A stretch of DNA of 64,000 bases from Pantoea sp. 18069 (GCF_902706035.1 NZ_CACSJA010000012.1:85218-149217); one strand, 5' to 3'. Positions 9,056-20,757 are shown, numbered from the stretch's first letter. Translations and numbers: made by a program. The notes: generated by a model not told the origin, from the sequence alone.

Positions 9056-9772
9056 ATGAATACGGTCGATGCCAAACGGGTTCTGGAAACTGCTCTGATA
9101 TGCGCGCCTTTACCGGTCTCCGTGCGAGACCTGCGGGCGCTGTTTGACGATGCACTTGGAACCGACACTGTCAAAGGCCTGCTGCTGGAGCTGCGGGACG
9201 ACTGGGCGCTGCGGGGCGTGGAGCTGGTGCAGGTCGCCTCTGGATGGCGTTTCCAAAGCCGTCCGGAGATGCGTGTCTATCTCGATCGCCTGCATCCGGA
9301 GAAACCGCCACGCTATACGCGTGCGGCCCTCGAGACGCTGGCGATCATTGCCTACAAGCAGCCGGTCACGCGCGGCGACATCGAGGATATCCGCGGCGTC
9401 ACCGTGAACAGCCTGCTGATCAAGCAGTTCGAGGACCGCGGCTGGGTCGAGGTCATAGGCCATCGCGAGACCGTAGGTCGGCCCGCGCTGCTGGCGACCA
9501 CGCGGCAGTTTCTGGACGACCTGGGATTGCAGTCCCTGGACCAGTTGCCCGCGATGCAGGCAGGTGTGCCGCAGCCAGACCTTTTCAAGGCGCTGGATGA
9601 GCCGGCCAGCAACGATGCAGCGGCGGGCGAAGAGGGCACAGCGCCCGCAGCCGGGCCCGAAACGGCGGTGGTGACGGCAGAGGAATTGGACGGCGGTGGC
9701 GCGCCGCAGACGGCCGCGGTGCAGGACACCACGGGCCTCGATGGGCAGGCTTCGCTTTTGCCCCAGGTTTGA
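9056..9772 (+). CDS. scpB: Segregation and condensation protein B
   Basis: 238 residues. Two winged-helix domains typical of ScpB are recognisable through the conserved stretches [29 protein letters not shown] and the GRPALLATT segment. ScpB pairs with ScpA and SMC to form the bacterial condensin that organises the chromosome. The start [15 protein letters not shown] fits the family. The frame is open upstream but that extension is not conserved in character. About 45 C-terminal residues are Ala/Gly/Glu rich. scpA is not in this window. rluB follows after 37 nt, a pairing widespread in bacteria. Confidence 0.93.
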   Translation: MNTVDAKRVLETALICAPLPVSVRDLRALFDDALGTDTVKGLLLELRDDWALRGVELVQVASGWRFQSRPEMRVYLDRLHPEKPPRYTRAALETLAIIAYKQPVTRGDIEDIRGVTVNSLLIKQFEDRGWVEVIGHRETVGRPALLATTRQFLDDLGLQSLDQLPAMQAGVPQPDLFKALDEPASNDAAAGEEGTAPAAGPETAVVTAEELDGGGAPQTAAVQDTTGLDGQASLLPQV

Positions 9773-9809
9773 ATGAACAGGGTCTCGCAGTGATGCGACA
9801 CAGGAAAAA

Positions 9810-11159
9810 ATGATGAATGATTCGACGGCGGATAAAGACGGCAACCCCAACCCGGTGCCTGCAGTGCCCGATGCAGACGAGCCAGCGCGCCCTGCAGCAC
9901 GCCAGCGCCCCCAGCCACGCCCACGGCCCCAGCCACGCCCACGGCCCCAGCAGGTCAAGGGCGCGTTCGGCAAGGGCCCGCGCCGCGCGACCGCGGTTGC
10001 GCCTGTCGCGCCAGCCGCACCCGCGGCCGCGCCGCTGGACGGTTTTGACTTTGCCGACGTGGTTGCCGGCGAACTCGACGCCCAGGAGCAGATCGAGGAC
10101 GCCGCGCTGCCCAAGCGCGTGCTCACGCCCCAGGCCGAGTCGCCCAAGCTGCACAAGGTGCTGGCCCAGGCCGGCATGGGTTCGCGCCTCGAAATGGAAA
10201 AGCTGATCCTCGAAGGCAAGATTTCGGTCAACAAGGAACTGGCCCACGTGGGCCAGCGCGTGCAGTACGGCGACCAGATCACGGTCAACGGCAAGCCGAT
10301 CCGCTTTCGCATCGAAGCGCCTGAAGCGCGCGTGCTCGCCTACCACAAGCCCGCGGGCGAAGTCGTGAGCCACGACGACCCGCAGAACCGCCCGACGGTG
10401 TTTCGCCGCCTGCCGCGCCTGCACCAGGGAAAGTGGCAGTCCATCGGTCGTCTCGACCTGAACACCGAAGGCCTGCTGCTGTTCACCAATTCGGGTGACC
10501 TGGCCAACAACCTGATGCACCCGCGCTTCGGCCTGGAGCGCGAGTACGCGGTGCGCGTGCTCGGCGCGCTCAACAAGGAAGAAAAGCAGCGGCTGCTCGA
10601 CGGCGTCAAGCTCGAGGACGGCGAAGCCTCGTTCGGCTCCATCGAAGACGGCGGCGGCGAAGGCGCGAACTGCTGGTACCGCGTGACGATTTCCGAAGGC
10701 CGCAACCGCGAAGTGCGGCGTATGTTCGAGGCCGTGGGCCATGCCGTGAGCCGCCTGATCCGCATCCGCTACGGCGCGATGCTGCTGCCGCGCGGTCTCA
10801 AGCGCGGCGCGTTCATGGAACTCGACGAGAAGGACATCCAGGCGCTGCGCCAGGCGGCCCGCATTCCGGCCGAGACGCCGGAAGGCGAAGACGCAGAGCG
10901 CGCGCCGCGCGGCGCGGGGCGTCCGGCCAACCCCCGGGGTACGGGGGGGGGCGGCCGTGCGCCGGCTCCGGCGCGCAAGGGCGGTGGCATTTTTGCCGCC
11001 CGCACCGCGGCGCCTCGCCCGGGCCGCAAGCCCACGCAGGCGAGCGAGGTGCAGGCCGATCCGCTGAAGACGGAACCCGGCTTCATCGGCCAGGACAGCC
11101 TGTCGCGCGCCCGCAAGGAAGCCAAGCGCGCCACGGCCCAGCGGCGCGGTCGCCGCTGA
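9810..11159 (+). CDS. rluB: 23S rRNA pseudouridine 2605 synthase RluB
   Basis: 449 residues. The core has an S4 domain ([19 protein letters not shown]) and the RsuA/RluB catalytic motif [17 protein letters not shown] with the catalytic Asp. It modifies U2605 of 23S rRNA. The core is flanked by long low-complexity tails: an N-terminal Pro/Arg segment containing a tandem repeat, and about 90 C-terminal residues rich in Arg, Ala, Gly and Pro. These basic tails are typical of betaproteobacterial RluB and probably bind RNA. ATG is doubled at the start, so 9813 is equally possible. Confidence 0.92.
   Translation: MMNDSTADKDGNPNPVPAVPDADEPARPAARQRPQPRPRPQPRPRPQQVKGAFGKGPRRATAVAPVAPAAPAAAPLDGFDFADVVAGELDAQEQIEDAALPKRVLTPQAESPKLHKVLAQAGMGSRLEMEKLILEGKISVNKELAHVGQRVQYGDQITVNGKPIRFRIEAPEARVLAYHKPAGEVVSHDDPQNRPTVFRRLPRLHQGKWQSIGRLDLNTEGLLLFTNSGDLANNLMHPRFGLEREYAVRVLGALNKEEKQRLLDGVKLEDGEASFGSIEDGGGEGANCWYRVTISEGRNREVRRMFEAVGHAVSRLIRIRYGAMLLPRGLKRGAFMELDEKDIQALRQAARIPAETPEGEDAERAPRGAGRPANPRGTGGGGRAPAPARKGGGIFAARTAAPRPGRKPTQASEVQADPLKTEPGFIGQDSLSRARKEAKRATAQRRGRR
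9911..9946 (+). repeat. Tandem 18-bp repeat inside rluB
   Basis: Two perfect copies of an 18-bp unit beginning CCAGCCACGCCCACGG, followed by a partial third. In frame it encodes QPRPRP twice in the N-terminal tail of RluB. Such a repeat can expand or contract without a frameshift. Confidence 0.8.
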
Positions 11160-11211
11160 GCGGGAGCGCCGACAGTCTCCGGTGGAGAGTCAGGTGTATG
11201 TCCGAGATCGC

Positions 11212-11217
11212 TAGAAT
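11212..11217 (+). promoter_or_regulatory. Possible -10 element of ndk
   Basis: TAGAAT 53 nt before the ndk ATG, in an AT-richer stretch between rluB and ndk. No convincing -35. Confidence 0.3.
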
Positions 11218-11270
11218 AAGAGGTTTTGTTGTAATCGACAAAAATCTTTAAAACCTTCAAGGAAAACCAA

Positions 11271-11696
11271 ATGACTATCGAACGCACTCTCTCCATCATC
11301 AAGCCCGACGCCGTTGCCAAGAACGTGATCGGCCAAATCTACGCCCGCTTCGAAGCCGCTGGCCTGAAGGTCGTGGCCGCCCGCATGATGCACCTGTCGC
11401 GCCTGGAAGCTGAACAGTTCTACGCTGTGCACGCCGCACGTCCTTTCTTCAAGGACCTGGTCGACTTCATGATCTCCGGCCCCGTGATGGTCACGGCCCT
11501 GGAAGGCGAAAACGCGATTCTGACGAACCGCGAACTGATGGGCGCTACGGACCCGAAAAAGGCGGAAGCCGGCACGATCCGCGCCGACTTCGCCGACAGC
11601 ATCGATGCCAACGCAGTGCACGGCTCGGATGCTGCCGAAACCGCGGCAGTGGAAGTTGCTTTCTTCTTCCCCGGCCTGAACATCTACTCGCGTTGA
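11271..11696 (+). CDS. ndk: Nucleoside diphosphate kinase
   Basis: 141 residues, standard length. It transfers the gamma-phosphate of ATP to nucleoside diphosphates through a phosphohistidine. The active-site His117 is in the motif NAVHGSD. The N-terminal [15 protein letters not shown] is the family signature. AGGAAAACCAA precedes the ATG. ndk followed by rlmN and pilW is the usual Burkholderiales order. Confidence 0.97.
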   Translation: MTIERTLSIIKPDAVAKNVIGQIYARFEAAGLKVVAARMMHLSRLEAEQFYAVHAARPFFKDLVDFMISGPVMVTALEGENAILTNRELMGATDPKKAEAGTIRADFADSIDANAVHGSDAAETAAVEVAFFFPGLNIYSR

Positions 11697-11777
11697 TCGC
11701 GTGGACGCTGCGCAGCGAAAGGCCTTCGGGTCTTTTGTTGCCAGCGCCTTGCGGCCGGCGTGGACCCGCATGCCGAT

Positions 11778-12899
11778 ATGACTACCAACCTACTTGAATT
11801 TGATCTCGACGGACTGTGCGCCTATTGCGAACAGCTCGGGGAGAAGCGTTTCAGGGCGACGCAGCTGTTTCGCTGGATACACCAGCGCGGTGCGAGCGAC
11901 TTTGAACAAATGAGCGATCTCGCCAAGTCCCTGCGCGAGAAGCTCAAGGCGCGTGCCCATGTCACGGCGCTGCCGGTCATCACCGAGCATGTGTCCCAGG
12001 ACGGCACCGTCAAATGGCTGTTTGACGTGGGCGATGGCAATGCGGTCGAAGCCGTGTTCATCCCCGAGGACGACCGTGGCACGCTGTGCATCTCGTCCCA
12101 GGCCGGTTGCGCCGTGGGCTGCCGTTTCTGCTCCACGGGCCACCAGGGCTTCAGCCGCAACCTGACCACGGGCGAGATCCTCGCCCAGCTGTGGTTCGCC
12201 GAGCATGCGCTGCGCAAGCGCCTGGGTGTGAGCGAGCGCGTGATCTCCAACGTGGTGATGATGGGCATGGGCGAGCCGCTGCAAAACTATTCGGCCCTCG
12301 TGCCCGCGCTGCGCGTGATGCTCGACGACCATGGCTACGGCATGTCGCGTCGGCGCGTGACCGTCTCGACTTCGGGCGTCGTGCCTATGATGGACCGCCT
12401 GGGGCTCGACTGCCCCGTGGCCCTGGCCGTCTCGCTGCACGCGCCCATCGACGTGCTGCGCGACGATCTCGTGCCGCTGAACCGCAAATACCCGATCAGC
12501 GAACTGATGCAGGCCTGCCAGCGCTACCTCGAGCACGCGCCGCGCGACTTCATCACCTTCGAATACTGCATGCTCGACGGCGTCAACGACCAGCCCCAGC
12601 ATGCCCAGCAGCTTGTCGACCTGGTGCGCAGCCATGGCAACGGACGCCCATGGTGCAAGCTCAACCTGATTCCGTTCAACCCTTTCCCTGCCTCGGGCCT
12701 GCTGCGCTCGCCCTCGGCCCAGGTGACCGAGTTCGCGCGCATCCTGAGCCAGGCGGGCATAGTGACCACCGTGCGCAAGACGCGCGGTGACGACATCGAC
12801 GCGGCCTGTGGCCAACTCGCCGGCGACGTCAAGGACCGCACGCGCGCCGCGGAGCGCATGGCAAAACGTCGCACAATCACGATTACTCCTTCGCCCTGA
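11778..12899 (+). CDS. rlmN: Dual-specificity 23S rRNA/tRNA adenine C2 methyltransferase RlmN
   Basis: 373 residues. Radical-SAM enzyme that methylates C2 of A2503 in 23S rRNA and A37 in some tRNAs. The iron-sulfur motif CxxxCxxC is Cys111, Cys115, Cys118 in [12 protein letters not shown]. The C-terminal [13 protein letters not shown] supplies the second conserved cysteine used as methyl carrier. [13 protein letters not shown] is the preferred start; a GTG 18 nt upstream is in frame. Confidence 0.95.
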   Translation: MTTNLLEFDLDGLCAYCEQLGEKRFRATQLFRWIHQRGASDFEQMSDLAKSLREKLKARAHVTALPVITEHVSQDGTVKWLFDVGDGNAVEAVFIPEDDRGTLCISSQAGCAVGCRFCSTGHQGFSRNLTTGEILAQLWFAEHALRKRLGVSERVISNVVMMGMGEPLQNYSALVPALRVMLDDHGYGMSRRRVTVSTSGVVPMMDRLGLDCPVALAVSLHAPIDVLRDDLVPLNRKYPISELMQACQRYLEHAPRDFITFEYCMLDGVNDQPQHAQQLVDLVRSHGNGRPWCKLNLIPFNPFPASGLLRSPSAQVTEFARILSQAGIVTTVRKTRGDDIDAACGQLAGDVKDRTRAAERMAKRRTITITPSP

Positions 12900-12920
12900 A
12901 GGAGCCACAAGGCGTACTGC

Positions 12921-13751
12921 ATGAATCCTGGAAAAATCGGACGGCAAGGAAGTTCATACTGGGGCTGGGGGCTCGCAGCCTGTCTGGGCCTGGTGCTGCT
13001 CACCGGCTGTGCGGGCGGCCCGCGCGGCGGCCAAGGCGGCGCGCATGCCGACTTCGTCACGCCTTCCGATGAATCCGAAACCCGCCGCCGTGCACGCATA
13101 CGCATGGAGCTGGCGGCGAGTTATTTCCAGCTCGGCAGGACCGAAGTCGCGCTGGACGAAATCAAGCAGTCGCTGGCAACCGATCCCAGCTATGCCGAAG
13201 CCCACCAGCTGCGCGGCCTGATCTACATGCAGCTCGGCGATGCCGTGCTGGCCGAGGACGGCTTTCGCCGGGCGCTGACGCTTGCGCCGCGCGATGCGAA
13301 CGTGCTGCACAACTATGGCTGGCTGCTGTGCCAGCAAAAGCGCTATGCCGAAGCCGACCGGCTGTTCGACGATGCGCTCGAGCAACCGCGCTACCAGGCC
13401 AAGGCCAAGACCTGGATGGCCAAGGGGCTGTGCCTGCACAGCGCGGGCCAGCTCAAGGCGTCCGAGGAGGCTCTGTTCAAGGCCTATGAAATGGACGCGG
13501 GCAATCCGGTTGTCGCCTACAACCTGGCCAACGTGCTGTATGTTCAGGGAGATGTGACGCGTGCCCGGTTCTATATCCGCCGGCTGAACAACAGCGAGCA
13601 GGCCAATGCCGAGTCGCTGTGGCTGGGCATCAAGGTGGAGCGTGCGCAGGGGGACCAGCTGGCGATGGCGCAGCTGGCCGGCCCGCTGGGCAGGCGTTAT
13701 CCGGAATCGCGCGAGTGGTTGGCCTATCAACGGGGTGCATTCAATGAGTGA
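12921..13751 (+). CDS. pilW: Type IV pilus biogenesis/stability lipoprotein PilW (PilF)
   Basis: 276 residues. A lipoprotein signal ends in LTGC (Cys30). The rest is a run of tetratricopeptide repeats (starting near RIRMELAASYFQLGRTEVAL). PilW/PilF is the pilotin that places the PilQ secretin in the outer membrane. The last 8 nt overlap the start of rodZ. The position between rlmN and rodZ-ispG is conserved across proteobacteria. Confidence 0.92.
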   Translation: MNPGKIGRQGSSYWGWGLAACLGLVLLTGCAGGPRGGQGGAHADFVTPSDESETRRRARIRMELAASYFQLGRTEVALDEIKQSLATDPSYAEAHQLRGLIYMQLGDAVLAEDGFRRALTLAPRDANVLHNYGWLLCQQKRYAEADRLFDDALEQPRYQAKAKTWMAKGLCLHSAGQLKASEEALFKAYEMDAGNPVVAYNLANVLYVQGDVTRARFYIRRLNNSEQANAESLWLGIKVERAQGDQLAMAQLAGPLGRRYPESREWLAYQRGAFNE

Positions 13752-14718
13752 GAGAGAGTTGCAGATGTCCGGTGTTTTGGAGACGCAACAGGGCGAGGCG
13801 GCAGCGCGGGTGAGCGCGGGCCAGCAGCTGCGCCGCGCGCGCGAAGCCGCGGGGCTGCATGTGGCGGCGCTCGCGGGCGCGCTCAAGGTGCCCGTGCACA
13901 AGCTCGAGGCCCTCGAGGCCGACGATTACGCGGCCTTCCCCGATACCGTGTTCATGCGGGCCCTGGCTTCGAGCATCTGCCGCAGCCTGGGCCTGGATGC
14001 GCAGCCGGTGCTCGACCAGTTGCCCCGCAGCGCGCCCAAGGGCTTCGACGCGCAGCGCACGCATTTGAACGCACCGATCAAGGAGCGCGCGGGCAAGAGC
14101 GGTGGCGGCATGGCGGCCAGCAACAGCGGGGTGTCGCGCAAGGCCATAGGCGCGGTGGTCGTGCTGCTGATCGGTGCCGCGGCCGTCTATTTCCTGCCCA
14201 GCGGCTTTCTCGACCGCGACGACAGCGGCGAAAGCACGCCGGCCATGCTGAGCCAGCCGGCGGATATGGGGGCGACCGATGCCGCGGCAGCCGCTGCCGC
14301 CGCTGTCGGCATGCCCGCGCCCGATACGCCTGCCGCAGCAGCGCTGCCGGCCGAACCCGCAGACATGCCGGCTGCTGCGGCTGCTCCCGCGGCCGAAACG
14401 CCAGCGCCCGCAGCCGAGGCCGCGGGCACGCCTGCGGCAGTCGCGTCCGCGCCATCGGCGCCGGTCGCGTCGCCGGGGCAGGCGATGCTGGTGTTCGGCG
14501 CCACGGCGCCCTCCTGGATCCAGGTCAAGGACACGCGCGGCACGGTGGTGCTGCAGAAGAATCTGACTGCCGGCGAGTCGGCGCAGGTCGCCGCGGCCCT
14601 GCCGGTGCAGGTGGTCGTCGGCCGTGTCGACGTGACCACGCTGCAGGTGCAGGGCCAGGCCTTCGACCTCGCGGCGGTGTCCCGCGACAACGTAGCACGG
14701 TTTGAGGTGAAACAGTGA
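13744..14718 (+). CDS. rodZ: RodZ-like cytoskeletal helix-turn-helix membrane protein
   Basis: 324 residues. An N-terminal Xre-type helix-turn-helix (about 22-90, [18 protein letters not shown]) is followed by a basic linker, one membrane segment (about 134-151), an Ala/Pro-rich periplasmic stalk (about 165-250) and a C-terminal DUF4115 beta domain. RodZ links MreB filaments to the rod-shape elongation complex. ATG overlaps the pilW stop by 8 nt, and its own TGA overlaps the GTG of ispG. Confidence 0.88.
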   Translation: MSERELQMSGVLETQQGEAAARVSAGQQLRRAREAAGLHVAALAGALKVPVHKLEALEADDYAAFPDTVFMRALASSICRSLGLDAQPVLDQLPRSAPKGFDAQRTHLNAPIKERAGKSGGGMAASNSGVSRKAIGAVVVLLIGAAAVYFLPSGFLDRDDSGESTPAMLSQPADMGATDAAAAAAAAVGMPAPDTPAAAALPAEPADMPAAAAAPAAETPAPAAEAAGTPAAVASAPSAPVASPGQAMLVFGATAPSWIQVKDTRGTVVLQKNLTAGESAQVAAALPVQVVVGRVDVTTLQVQGQAFDLAAVSRDNVARFEVKQ

Positions 14719-15983
14719 ACAGCAAAGAACAGGTGGCGATCCTGATGTCCGCGCCCGCCGCGCGGCGCTCGCGCCAGGCCCGCGTGGTCTGGGGGGACCG
14801 CGTCGTGACGGTCGGTGGCGATGCGCCGGTGCGCATCCAGTCGATGACCAATACCGACACGGTCGACGCGATCGAAACCGCGATCCAGGTCCGTGAACTG
14901 GCCCAGGCCGGCTCGGAGATGGTGCGCATCACCGTGAACACGCCCGAGGCGGCCGCGGCCGTGCCCTATATCCGCGAGCAGCTCGACCGCATGGGCGAGA
15001 ACGTGCCGCTGGTCGGCGACTTCCACTACAACGGCCACCGCCTGCTGACCGACTACCCGGAATGCGCGAAGGCGCTGTCCAAGTACCGCATCAACCCCGG
15101 CAACGTCGGCAAGGGCGACAAGCGCGACAAGCAGTTCGGTCAGATGATCGAGGCCGCGGCGCGCTATGACAAGGCGGTGCGCATAGGCGTCAACTGGGGC
15201 AGCCTCGACCAGGAGCTGCTCGCCAGCCTGATGGACGAGAACAGCCGCCGCGCCCAGCCCTGGGACCCGCGCCAGGTGATGTACGAAGCGCTGATCACCT
15301 CGGCCATCGACTCGGCGCGCCTGGCCGAAAGCATGGGCCTCGCCGGCGACCAGGTGATTCTGTCGTGCAAGGTCAGCGGTGTGCAGGACCTGATCTCGGT
15401 CTACCGCGAACTCTCGCAGCGCTGCAACTACGCGCTGCACCTGGGCCTGACCGAAGCCGGCATGGGCACCAAGGGCACGGTGGCCTCGGCGGCCGCGCTG
15501 TCGGTACTGCTGCAAGAAGGCATTGGCGATACCATTCGCGTGTCGCTCACGCCCCAGCCGGGCGAAGCGCGCACCCAGGAAGTGGTGGTCGCCGCGGAAA
15601 TCCTGCAGTCCTTGGGGCTGCGCATGTTCGTGCCCAGCGTCACGGCCTGCCCGGGGTGCGGGCGCACCACCAGCACCACGTTCCAGGAACTGGCCAAGCG
15701 CATCGATGACCATCTGCGCGCGCAGATGCCGGTCTGGCGCCTGAGCTATCCGGGCGTCGAAGCCATGCGCGTGGCCGTCATGGGTTGCATCGTCAACGGT
15801 CCGGGCGAAAGCAAGCACGCCGACATCGGCATCAGCCTGCCGGGCAACGGCGAGGCACCGGCCGCGCCGGTGTTCATCGATGGCGAAAAGGCCTTGACAC
15901 TGCGCGGTGACAACATCGCCGAGGAATTCCACGCGCTGGTCGACAACTACGTACGCCGCCGCTACGGCGCCCCATCGCCGTAG
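14715..15983 (+). CDS. ispG: 4-hydroxy-3-methylbut-2-enyl diphosphate synthase (flavodoxin)
   Basis: 422 residues, the long proteobacterial form. It converts methylerythritol cyclodiphosphate to HMBPP in the MEP isoprenoid pathway. TIM-barrel start [10 protein letters not shown]; the [4Fe-4S] ligands are in CPGCGRTT and in [13 protein letters not shown] start overlaps the rodZ stop, suggesting coupled translation. An ATG ten codons further in is an alternative. Confidence 0.95.
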   Translation: MNSKEQVAILMSAPAARRSRQARVVWGDRVVTVGGDAPVRIQSMTNTDTVDAIETAIQVRELAQAGSEMVRITVNTPEAAAAVPYIREQLDRMGENVPLVGDFHYNGHRLLTDYPECAKALSKYRINPGNVGKGDKRDKQFGQMIEAAARYDKAVRIGVNWGSLDQELLASLMDENSRRAQPWDPRQVMYEALITSAIDSARLAESMGLAGDQVILSCKVSGVQDLISVYRELSQRCNYALHLGLTEAGMGTKGTVASAAALSVLLQEGIGDTIRVSLTPQPGEARTQEVVVAAEILQSLGLRMFVPSVTACPGCGRTTSTTFQELAKRIDDHLRAQMPVWRLSYPGVEAMRVAVMGCIVNGPGESKHADIGISLPGNGEAPAAPVFIDGEKALTLRGDNIAEEFHALVDNYVRRRYGAPSP

Positions 15984-16051
15984 CCAGGCCGGCGCCCGAC
16001 ACGCTGCGTGGTTTGCGCAGCGCCTGAATCTTGATCTCACCCATTTTTGCC

Positions 16052-17374
16052 GTGACCACTGAAACCAAAAACTCTCCCAAGCCGGGAAAGATTGTTGCCG
16101 TCAAAGGCATGAACGATATCCTGCCCCCCGATTCCGCGCGCTGGGAATGGCTGGAGGACAAGGTGCGCAGCCTGATGCAGCGCTATGCCTACCGCAACAT
16201 CCGCACGCCCATCGTCGAGCCCACGCCGCTGTTCGTGCGCGGCCTGGGCGAAGTCACCGACATCGTCGAGAAGGAAATGTATTCCTTCGAGGACCGGCTC
16301 AACGGCGAGCAGCTCACGCTGCGCCCCGAAGCCACGGCCGGCGTGGTGCGCGCGGTCGTCGAAAGCAATCTGCTGTATGACGGCGGCAAGCGCCTGTACT
16401 ACATGGGCCCGATGTTCCGCCACGAGCGCCCGCAGCGCGGCCGCTACCGCCAGTTCCACCAGATCGGCGCCGAGGCCCTGGGTTTTCACGGCCCCGAACT
16501 CGACGCCGAACTGATCCTGCTGGCCGACGCGCTCTGGAAGGAACTGGGCCTGCAGCAGGTGCGCCTGGAACTCAACAGCCTGGGCCAGCCCGAGGAGCGC
16601 CGCGCGCACCGCGCGGCGCTGATCGCCTACCTGGAGCAGCACCAGGACCTGCTGGACGAAGACGCCAGGCGGCGCCTCTACAGCAATCCGCTGCGCATTC
16701 TCGACACCAAGAACCCGGCCATGCAGGCCATGGTCCAGGCCGCGCCGCGGCTGCTGGATTTCCTGGGCGAAGCCTCGCTGGCCCACCTGAACGCGGTCAC
16801 TGCCATCCTCGACGCCAACGGCGTGGTCTGGAGCATCAACCCGCGCCTGGTGCGCGGCATGGACTACTACAACCTCACGGTGTTCGAGTTCATCACCGAC
16901 CAGCTCGGCTCGCAGGGCACGATCTGCGCGGGCGGCCGCTATGACGACCTGATCGCGCAGATCGGCGGCAAGGCCGCGCCGGCCGTGGGCTGGGCGCTGG
17001 GCGTGGAACGCGTGCTCGAGCTGATCAAGGAAGCCGGCCTGGCAACCGCCACGCCCGTGCCCGATGCCTATGCGGTGGTGCCCGATGCGGCCTCGCTGCC
17101 CCAGGTCAGCCAGGTGCTCCAGGCGCTGCGCGGCGCCGGTGTCAGCGTGCAGCTGCACAGCCCGTCGGGCGCTGCCGAAGGCATGGGCAGCATGAAGTCG
17201 CAGTTCAAGAAAGCCGATGCGAGCGGCGCGCGCTTTGCGCTGGTGTTCGGCGCGGACGAGCTCGCGCAGGGCGTGGTTACGGTCAAATCGCTGCGCGACG
17301 GCAGCGGCGCCCAGACCACGCAATCCCTCAGCGCCGTGGCGCAGTGGGCGACCCTTCTACAATCGACAGACTAA
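16052..17374 (+). CDS. hisS: Histidyl-tRNA synthetase
   Basis: 440 residues. Class II aminoacyl-tRNA synthetase. Motif 2 region [16 protein letters not shown], the HisA signature LVRGMDYYN and GGRYDDLI are all present, followed by an anticodon-binding domain. GTG at 16052 is chosen because it gives the usual short lead before [15 protein letters not shown]. An in-frame TTG at 16031 is possible. A paralogue without aminoacylation function, hisZ, lies about 8 kb downstream. Confidence 0.94.
   Translation: MTTETKNSPKPGKIVAVKGMNDILPPDSARWEWLEDKVRSLMQRYAYRNIRTPIVEPTPLFVRGLGEVTDIVEKEMYSFEDRLNGEQLTLRPEATAGVVRAVVESNLLYDGGKRLYYMGPMFRHERPQRGRYRQFHQIGAEALGFHGPELDAELILLADALWKELGLQQVRLELNSLGQPEERRAHRAALIAYLEQHQDLLDEDARRRLYSNPLRILDTKNPAMQAMVQAAPRLLDFLGEASLAHLNAVTAILDANGVVWSINPRLVRGMDYYNLTVFEFITDQLGSQGTICAGGRYDDLIAQIGGKAAPAVGWALGVERVLELIKEAGLATATPVPDAYAVVPDAASLPQVSQVLQALRGAGVSVQLHSPSGAAEGMGSMKSQFKKADASGARFALVFGADELAQGVVTVKSLRDGSGAQTTQSLSAVAQWATLLQSTD
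17357..17364 (+). promoter_or_regulatory. Possible -10 element before yfgM
   Basis: CTACAATC inside the last codons of hisS, 27 nt before the yfgM ATG. Same octamer as before surE and scpB. Confidence 0.25.
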
Positions 17375-17391
17375 AAACACCCAGCATAGCC

Positions 17392-18066
17392 ATGGCCCAA
17401 CATTTCGATCTTGAAGAACAAGAGCAACTTGACCAGCTCAAGCATTTCTGGAACAAATGGGGCACCCCGATCACGGGTGCCCTGATTGTCGTGTTCGGCA
17501 GCTTCGCAGCCTGGAATGGCTACCAATACTGGCAGGCCCGCCAGGCCACGCAGGCGGCGGCGCTCGCCGACGCGGTGACGCAGGCCGTCGAAGGCCAGCA
17601 GCTCGACCGCATCGGCCAGGCCCTGACCGATCTGAAGAGCGGCTACGCCAGCACCCATCAGGCCGCGCAGTCGGGCCTGCTGGCCGCGAAGGCATATGCC
17701 GATGCGGGCCAGTGGGACCAGGCCAGGGACGCGCTGGCCTGGGTGGCCGACAAGGGCAGCGACAACGGCCTGCAGTCGCTCGCGCGCCTGCGCCTGGCCG
17801 CGGTGCTGCTCGAGCAAAAGCAGCCCGATGCCGCGCTGCAGCAGCTGTCGGCCGCGTTCCCCGCAGAGTTCACGGCCGTGGCCGCTGACCGCCGTGGCGA
17901 CGCCTATGCGCTGCAGGACAAGAAGGCCGAAGCCGTGGCCGAATACGAAAAAGCCTACAAGGCGTTCGACAGCCAGGTCGACTACCGCCGTCTGGTCGAA
18001 TTCAAGCTCAATGCGCTGGGCGTGCAAGTCCAGGCCCAGGCCAGCCCAACGGAAGCCAAACTATGA
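17392..18066 (+). CDS. yfgM: YfgM-family ancillary SecYEG translocon subunit (TPR)
   Basis: 224 residues. Cytoplasmic N-terminus (DLEEQEQLDQLKHFWNKWG), one membrane segment at about 26-46, then a periplasmic tetratricopeptide-like domain. In E. coli YfgM associates with SecYEG and PpiD. Its stop overlaps the ATG of bamB, and the hisS-yfgM-bamB-der order is the same as in E. coli. Confidence 0.88.
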   Translation: MAQHFDLEEQEQLDQLKHFWNKWGTPITGALIVVFGSFAAWNGYQYWQARQATQAAALADAVTQAVEGQQLDRIGQALTDLKSGYASTHQAAQSGLLAAKAYADAGQWDQARDALAWVADKGSDNGLQSLARLRLAAVLLEQKQPDAALQQLSAAFPAEFTAVAADRRGDAYALQDKKAEAVAEYEKAYKAFDSQVDYRRLVEFKLNALGVQVQAQASPTEAKL

Positions 18067-19205
18067 CCCGCAGCCTGCCAACGCGCCTGGTGCGCAGCCT
18101 CTGTACCCTGGGCCTGATCGTGAGCCTGGGTGGCTGCGCCTTCTGGAACTCCAGCAAGGTCAAACCCGCGGATCTGGGCCCCAACGTGGCCCTGCTGCCG
18201 GTGCAGAAAGCCTGGACGGCTAAAATCGCGCCCCTTGGTCAGTTGCCGCTGGTGCCGCATGTGCACGGCGCGACCGTGGTCCTGGCAAGCATCGACGGCA
18301 GCCTGCAGGCGCTGGACGCCAGCTCGGGCGCCTCGCTGTGGCAGGCCAAGGTGGGCCAGCCGCTGACGGCCGGCGTGGGCGGCAACGAACGCCTGCAGGC
18401 CGTGGTCACGCGCGCCAATGAAGTGGTGGTGCTCGAGCAGGGCCGCGAAGTCTGGCGCAAGCGCCTGCCCGCGGCGTCCTACACGCCGCCGCTGGTCGCC
18501 GGTGGCCGCGTGTTCGTGCTGTCTGCCGACCGTGCGCTCACGGCCTTCGACGCCGAGGACGGACGCCAGCTGTGGGTCCAGCAGCGCACCGGCGAATCGC
18601 TGGTGCTGCGCCAGGCGGGGGTGCTCACAGCCGTGGGCGACACGCTGCTGGCGGGCCTGTCGGGCCGGCTCGTGGGCCTGAACCCCGACAACGGCGCGGT
18701 GCTCTGGGAGGCCGCGCTGGCCAGCCCGCGCGGCACCAACGATGTCGAGCGCCTGGTCGATCTGGTGGGCCCGATGAGCCGCGAAGGGGGGCAGCTGTGC
18801 GCGCGCACCTTCCAGGCCTCGGTGGCCTGCGTGGACGCGGGCAGTGCCCGCCTGCAATGGGCCCAGCCGGCCCGGGGCGCGCAAGGCGTGGGCGGTGACG
18901 CCGAGCGCATTGTCGGCTCCGAAGGCAATGGAACAGTGATCGCATGGCGGCGTGCCGATGGCAGCCGCCTGTGGTCAACGGATCGCCTGCAACTGCGCAA
19001 GCTGACAGCTCCTTTGCTGTTGGGGCGCTCGGTGGTGGTGGGCGATGACGATGGTCTGGTTCATTTGTTGTCCAAAGAGGACGGTTCCCCGCTGAACCGC
19101 CTGACAACCGATGACTCCGGGATTGCTGCAGCACCGGTGGTGGCAGCGGATACGCTGGTGGTCGTGACGCGCAATGGTGGCGTGTACGGCTTCCGGCCGG
19201 ATTGA
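18063..19205 (+). CDS. bamB: Outer membrane protein assembly factor BamB
   Basis: 380 residues. Lipoprotein signal with SLGGC (Cys25). An eight-bladed PQQ-type beta-propeller follows, with repeated AxxxGxxLW patterns such as [11 protein letters not shown] and [11 protein letters not shown]. BamB is the lipoprotein of the BAM complex that supports outer membrane protein insertion. Start overlaps the yfgM stop (ATGA). Confidence 0.95.
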   Translation: MTRSLPTRLVRSLCTLGLIVSLGGCAFWNSSKVKPADLGPNVALLPVQKAWTAKIAPLGQLPLVPHVHGATVVLASIDGSLQALDASSGASLWQAKVGQPLTAGVGGNERLQAVVTRANEVVVLEQGREVWRKRLPAASYTPPLVAGGRVFVLSADRALTAFDAEDGRQLWVQQRTGESLVLRQAGVLTAVGDTLLAGLSGRLVGLNPDNGAVLWEAALASPRGTNDVERLVDLVGPMSREGGQLCARTFQASVACVDAGSARLQWAQPARGAQGVGGDAERIVGSEGNGTVIAWRRADGSRLWSTDRLQLRKLTAPLLLGRSVVVGDDDGLVHLLSKEDGSPLNRLTTDDSGIAAAPVVAADTLVVVTRNGGVYGFRPD

Positions 19206-19218
19206 TAGGTATTCTGGG

Positions 19219-20562
19219 ATGAAGCCAGTTATTGCCCTTGTAGGGCGCCCGAATGTGGGCAAATCGACGCTGTTCAATCGGCTTACAAAGTCGAGAGATG
19301 CGATCGTCGCCGACTTTGCCGGGTTGACGCGGGACCGTCATTACGGCCAGGGCAAGCAGGGCAAGTACGAGTACATCGTGATTGACACCGGCGGCTTCGA
19401 ACCCGATGCATCCAGCGGCATTTTCAAGGAGATGGCCAAGCAGACGCAGCAGGCCGTGGCCGAAGCCGACGTGGTCATTTTCGTGGTCGACGCGCGGGCC
19501 GGCGTGTCGGCGCAGGACCATGACATCGCCAAGTACCTGCGCCGGCTGGGCAAGCCCTGCCTGCTGATCGCCAACAAGGCTGAAGGCATGCTCGAAGGCG
19601 TGCAGCTCACCGAGTTCTACGAACTCGGCCTGGGCACGGTGCACCCGGTGTCGGCGGCCCACGGCCAGGGCATGCGCGGCCTGGTCGAGCTCGCGCTCGA
19701 GCCGCTGCAACTGCCCGATCCCGAAGAGGACGCGCTGGAAGACGGCGAGCTCGGCCCGATCAAGCTGGCCGTCGCCGGCCGGCCCAATGCGGGCAAGTCG
19801 ACGCTGATCAACACCTGGCTGGGTGAAGAGCGCCTTGTCGCGTTCGACATGCCGGGCACCACGCGCGACGCGATTTCCGTGCCGTTCGAGCGCAATGGCC
19901 AGAAGTTCGAGCTGATCGACACCGCCGGCCTGCGCCGCAAGGGCAAGGTGTTCGAAGCCATCGAGAAGTTCTCCGTGGTCAAGACGCTGCAGGCCATCGA
20001 ATCGGCCAATGTCGTGCTGCTGCTGATCGACGCCACGCAGGGCGTGACCGAGCAGGACTCGCACATCGCGGGCTTCATCCTGGAGAGCGGCCGCGCCGTG
20101 GTGCTGGCCGTGAACAAATGGGATGCGGTCGACGAGTACCAGCGCGAGCTGCTGCAGCGCTCGATCGAGTCGCGCCTGTCGTTCCTCAAGTTCGCGTCCA
20201 TGCACTTCATCTCGGCGCGCAAGCGCCAGGGCCTGGGCCCGGTCTGGGCGTCGATTGCCCAGGCGCACAAGGCCGCGACCTGCAAGATGTCCACGCCCGT
20301 GCTCACGCGCCTGCTGCTCGAGGCCGTGCAGTTCCAGGCGCCCAAGCGCGCGGGCATGTTCCGGCCGAAGATGCGTTACGCCCACCAGGGCGGCATGAAC
20401 CCGCCGGTGATCATCGTGCACGGCAATTCGCTCGAGCATGTGACGGATGTGTACAAGCGCTTCCTCGAAGGGCGCTTCCGCAAGGAGTTCAACCTCGTGG
20501 GCACGCCGCTGCGCATCGAGATGAAAACCTCGCACAATCCTTATTCCGATAAGGACAAATAA
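19219..20562 (+). CDS. der: Ribosome biogenesis GTPase Der
   Basis: 447 residues. Two tandem GTPase domains: P-loops GRPNVGKST and GRPNAGKST, switch motifs DTGGF and DTAGLRRK, and NKAEG/NKWD for guanine recognition. A C-terminal KH-like domain follows. Der is essential for 50S subunit maturation. The first-domain NKAEG in place of NKxD is a variation often seen in Betaproteobacteria. Confidence 0.97.
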   Translation: MKPVIALVGRPNVGKSTLFNRLTKSRDAIVADFAGLTRDRHYGQGKQGKYEYIVIDTGGFEPDASSGIFKEMAKQTQQAVAEADVVIFVVDARAGVSAQDHDIAKYLRRLGKPCLLIANKAEGMLEGVQLTEFYELGLGTVHPVSAAHGQGMRGLVELALEPLQLPDPEEDALEDGELGPIKLAVAGRPNAGKSTLINTWLGEERLVAFDMPGTTRDAISVPFERNGQKFELIDTAGLRRKGKVFEAIEKFSVVKTLQAIESANVVLLLIDATQGVTEQDSHIAGFILESGRAVVLAVNKWDAVDEYQRELLQRSIESRLSFLKFASMHFISARKRQGLGPVWASIAQAHKAATCKMSTPVLTRLLLEAVQFQAPKRAGMFRPKMRYAHQGGMNPPVIIVHGNSLEHVTDVYKRFLEGRFRKEFNLVGTPLRIEMKTSHNPYSDKDK

Positions 20563-20574
20563 TCCCCGCAAGGC

Positions 20575-20660
20575 CTTGACGAATGTGGCCCCCACGTTCG
20601 CCCACTGCGTGTGGCTCACTGCCCCCCGAGGGGGCCTCTTTTGCCTTGGGGCGGCCCGGC
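20575..20660. repeat. GC-rich intergenic repeat-like element with terminator hairpin
   Basis: The stretch after der contains CCCACTGCGTGTGGCTCACT followed by GCCCCC-CGA-GGGGGC (20621-20635), CTCTTTTG and GGGGCGGCCC. The element behind glnA shares a G/C hairpin followed by GGGGCGGCCC. From memory of Comamonadaceae genomes such blocks recur between genes; this cannot be verified here. Confidence 0.45.
20621..20641 (+). terminator. Candidate terminator after der
   Basis: Perfect 6-bp GC stem with a CGA loop, followed by CTCTTTTG. Would end the hisS-der transcript before hfq. Confidence 0.5.
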
Positions 20661-20757
20661 GGCAAAAGACCCCGGTGCACCCCGGTGATCCGTAACACTC
20701 AAGGCACTGTGGTAAGGTGTCGGTTTACAACAACACTCCTTGAACACGGAGAATATC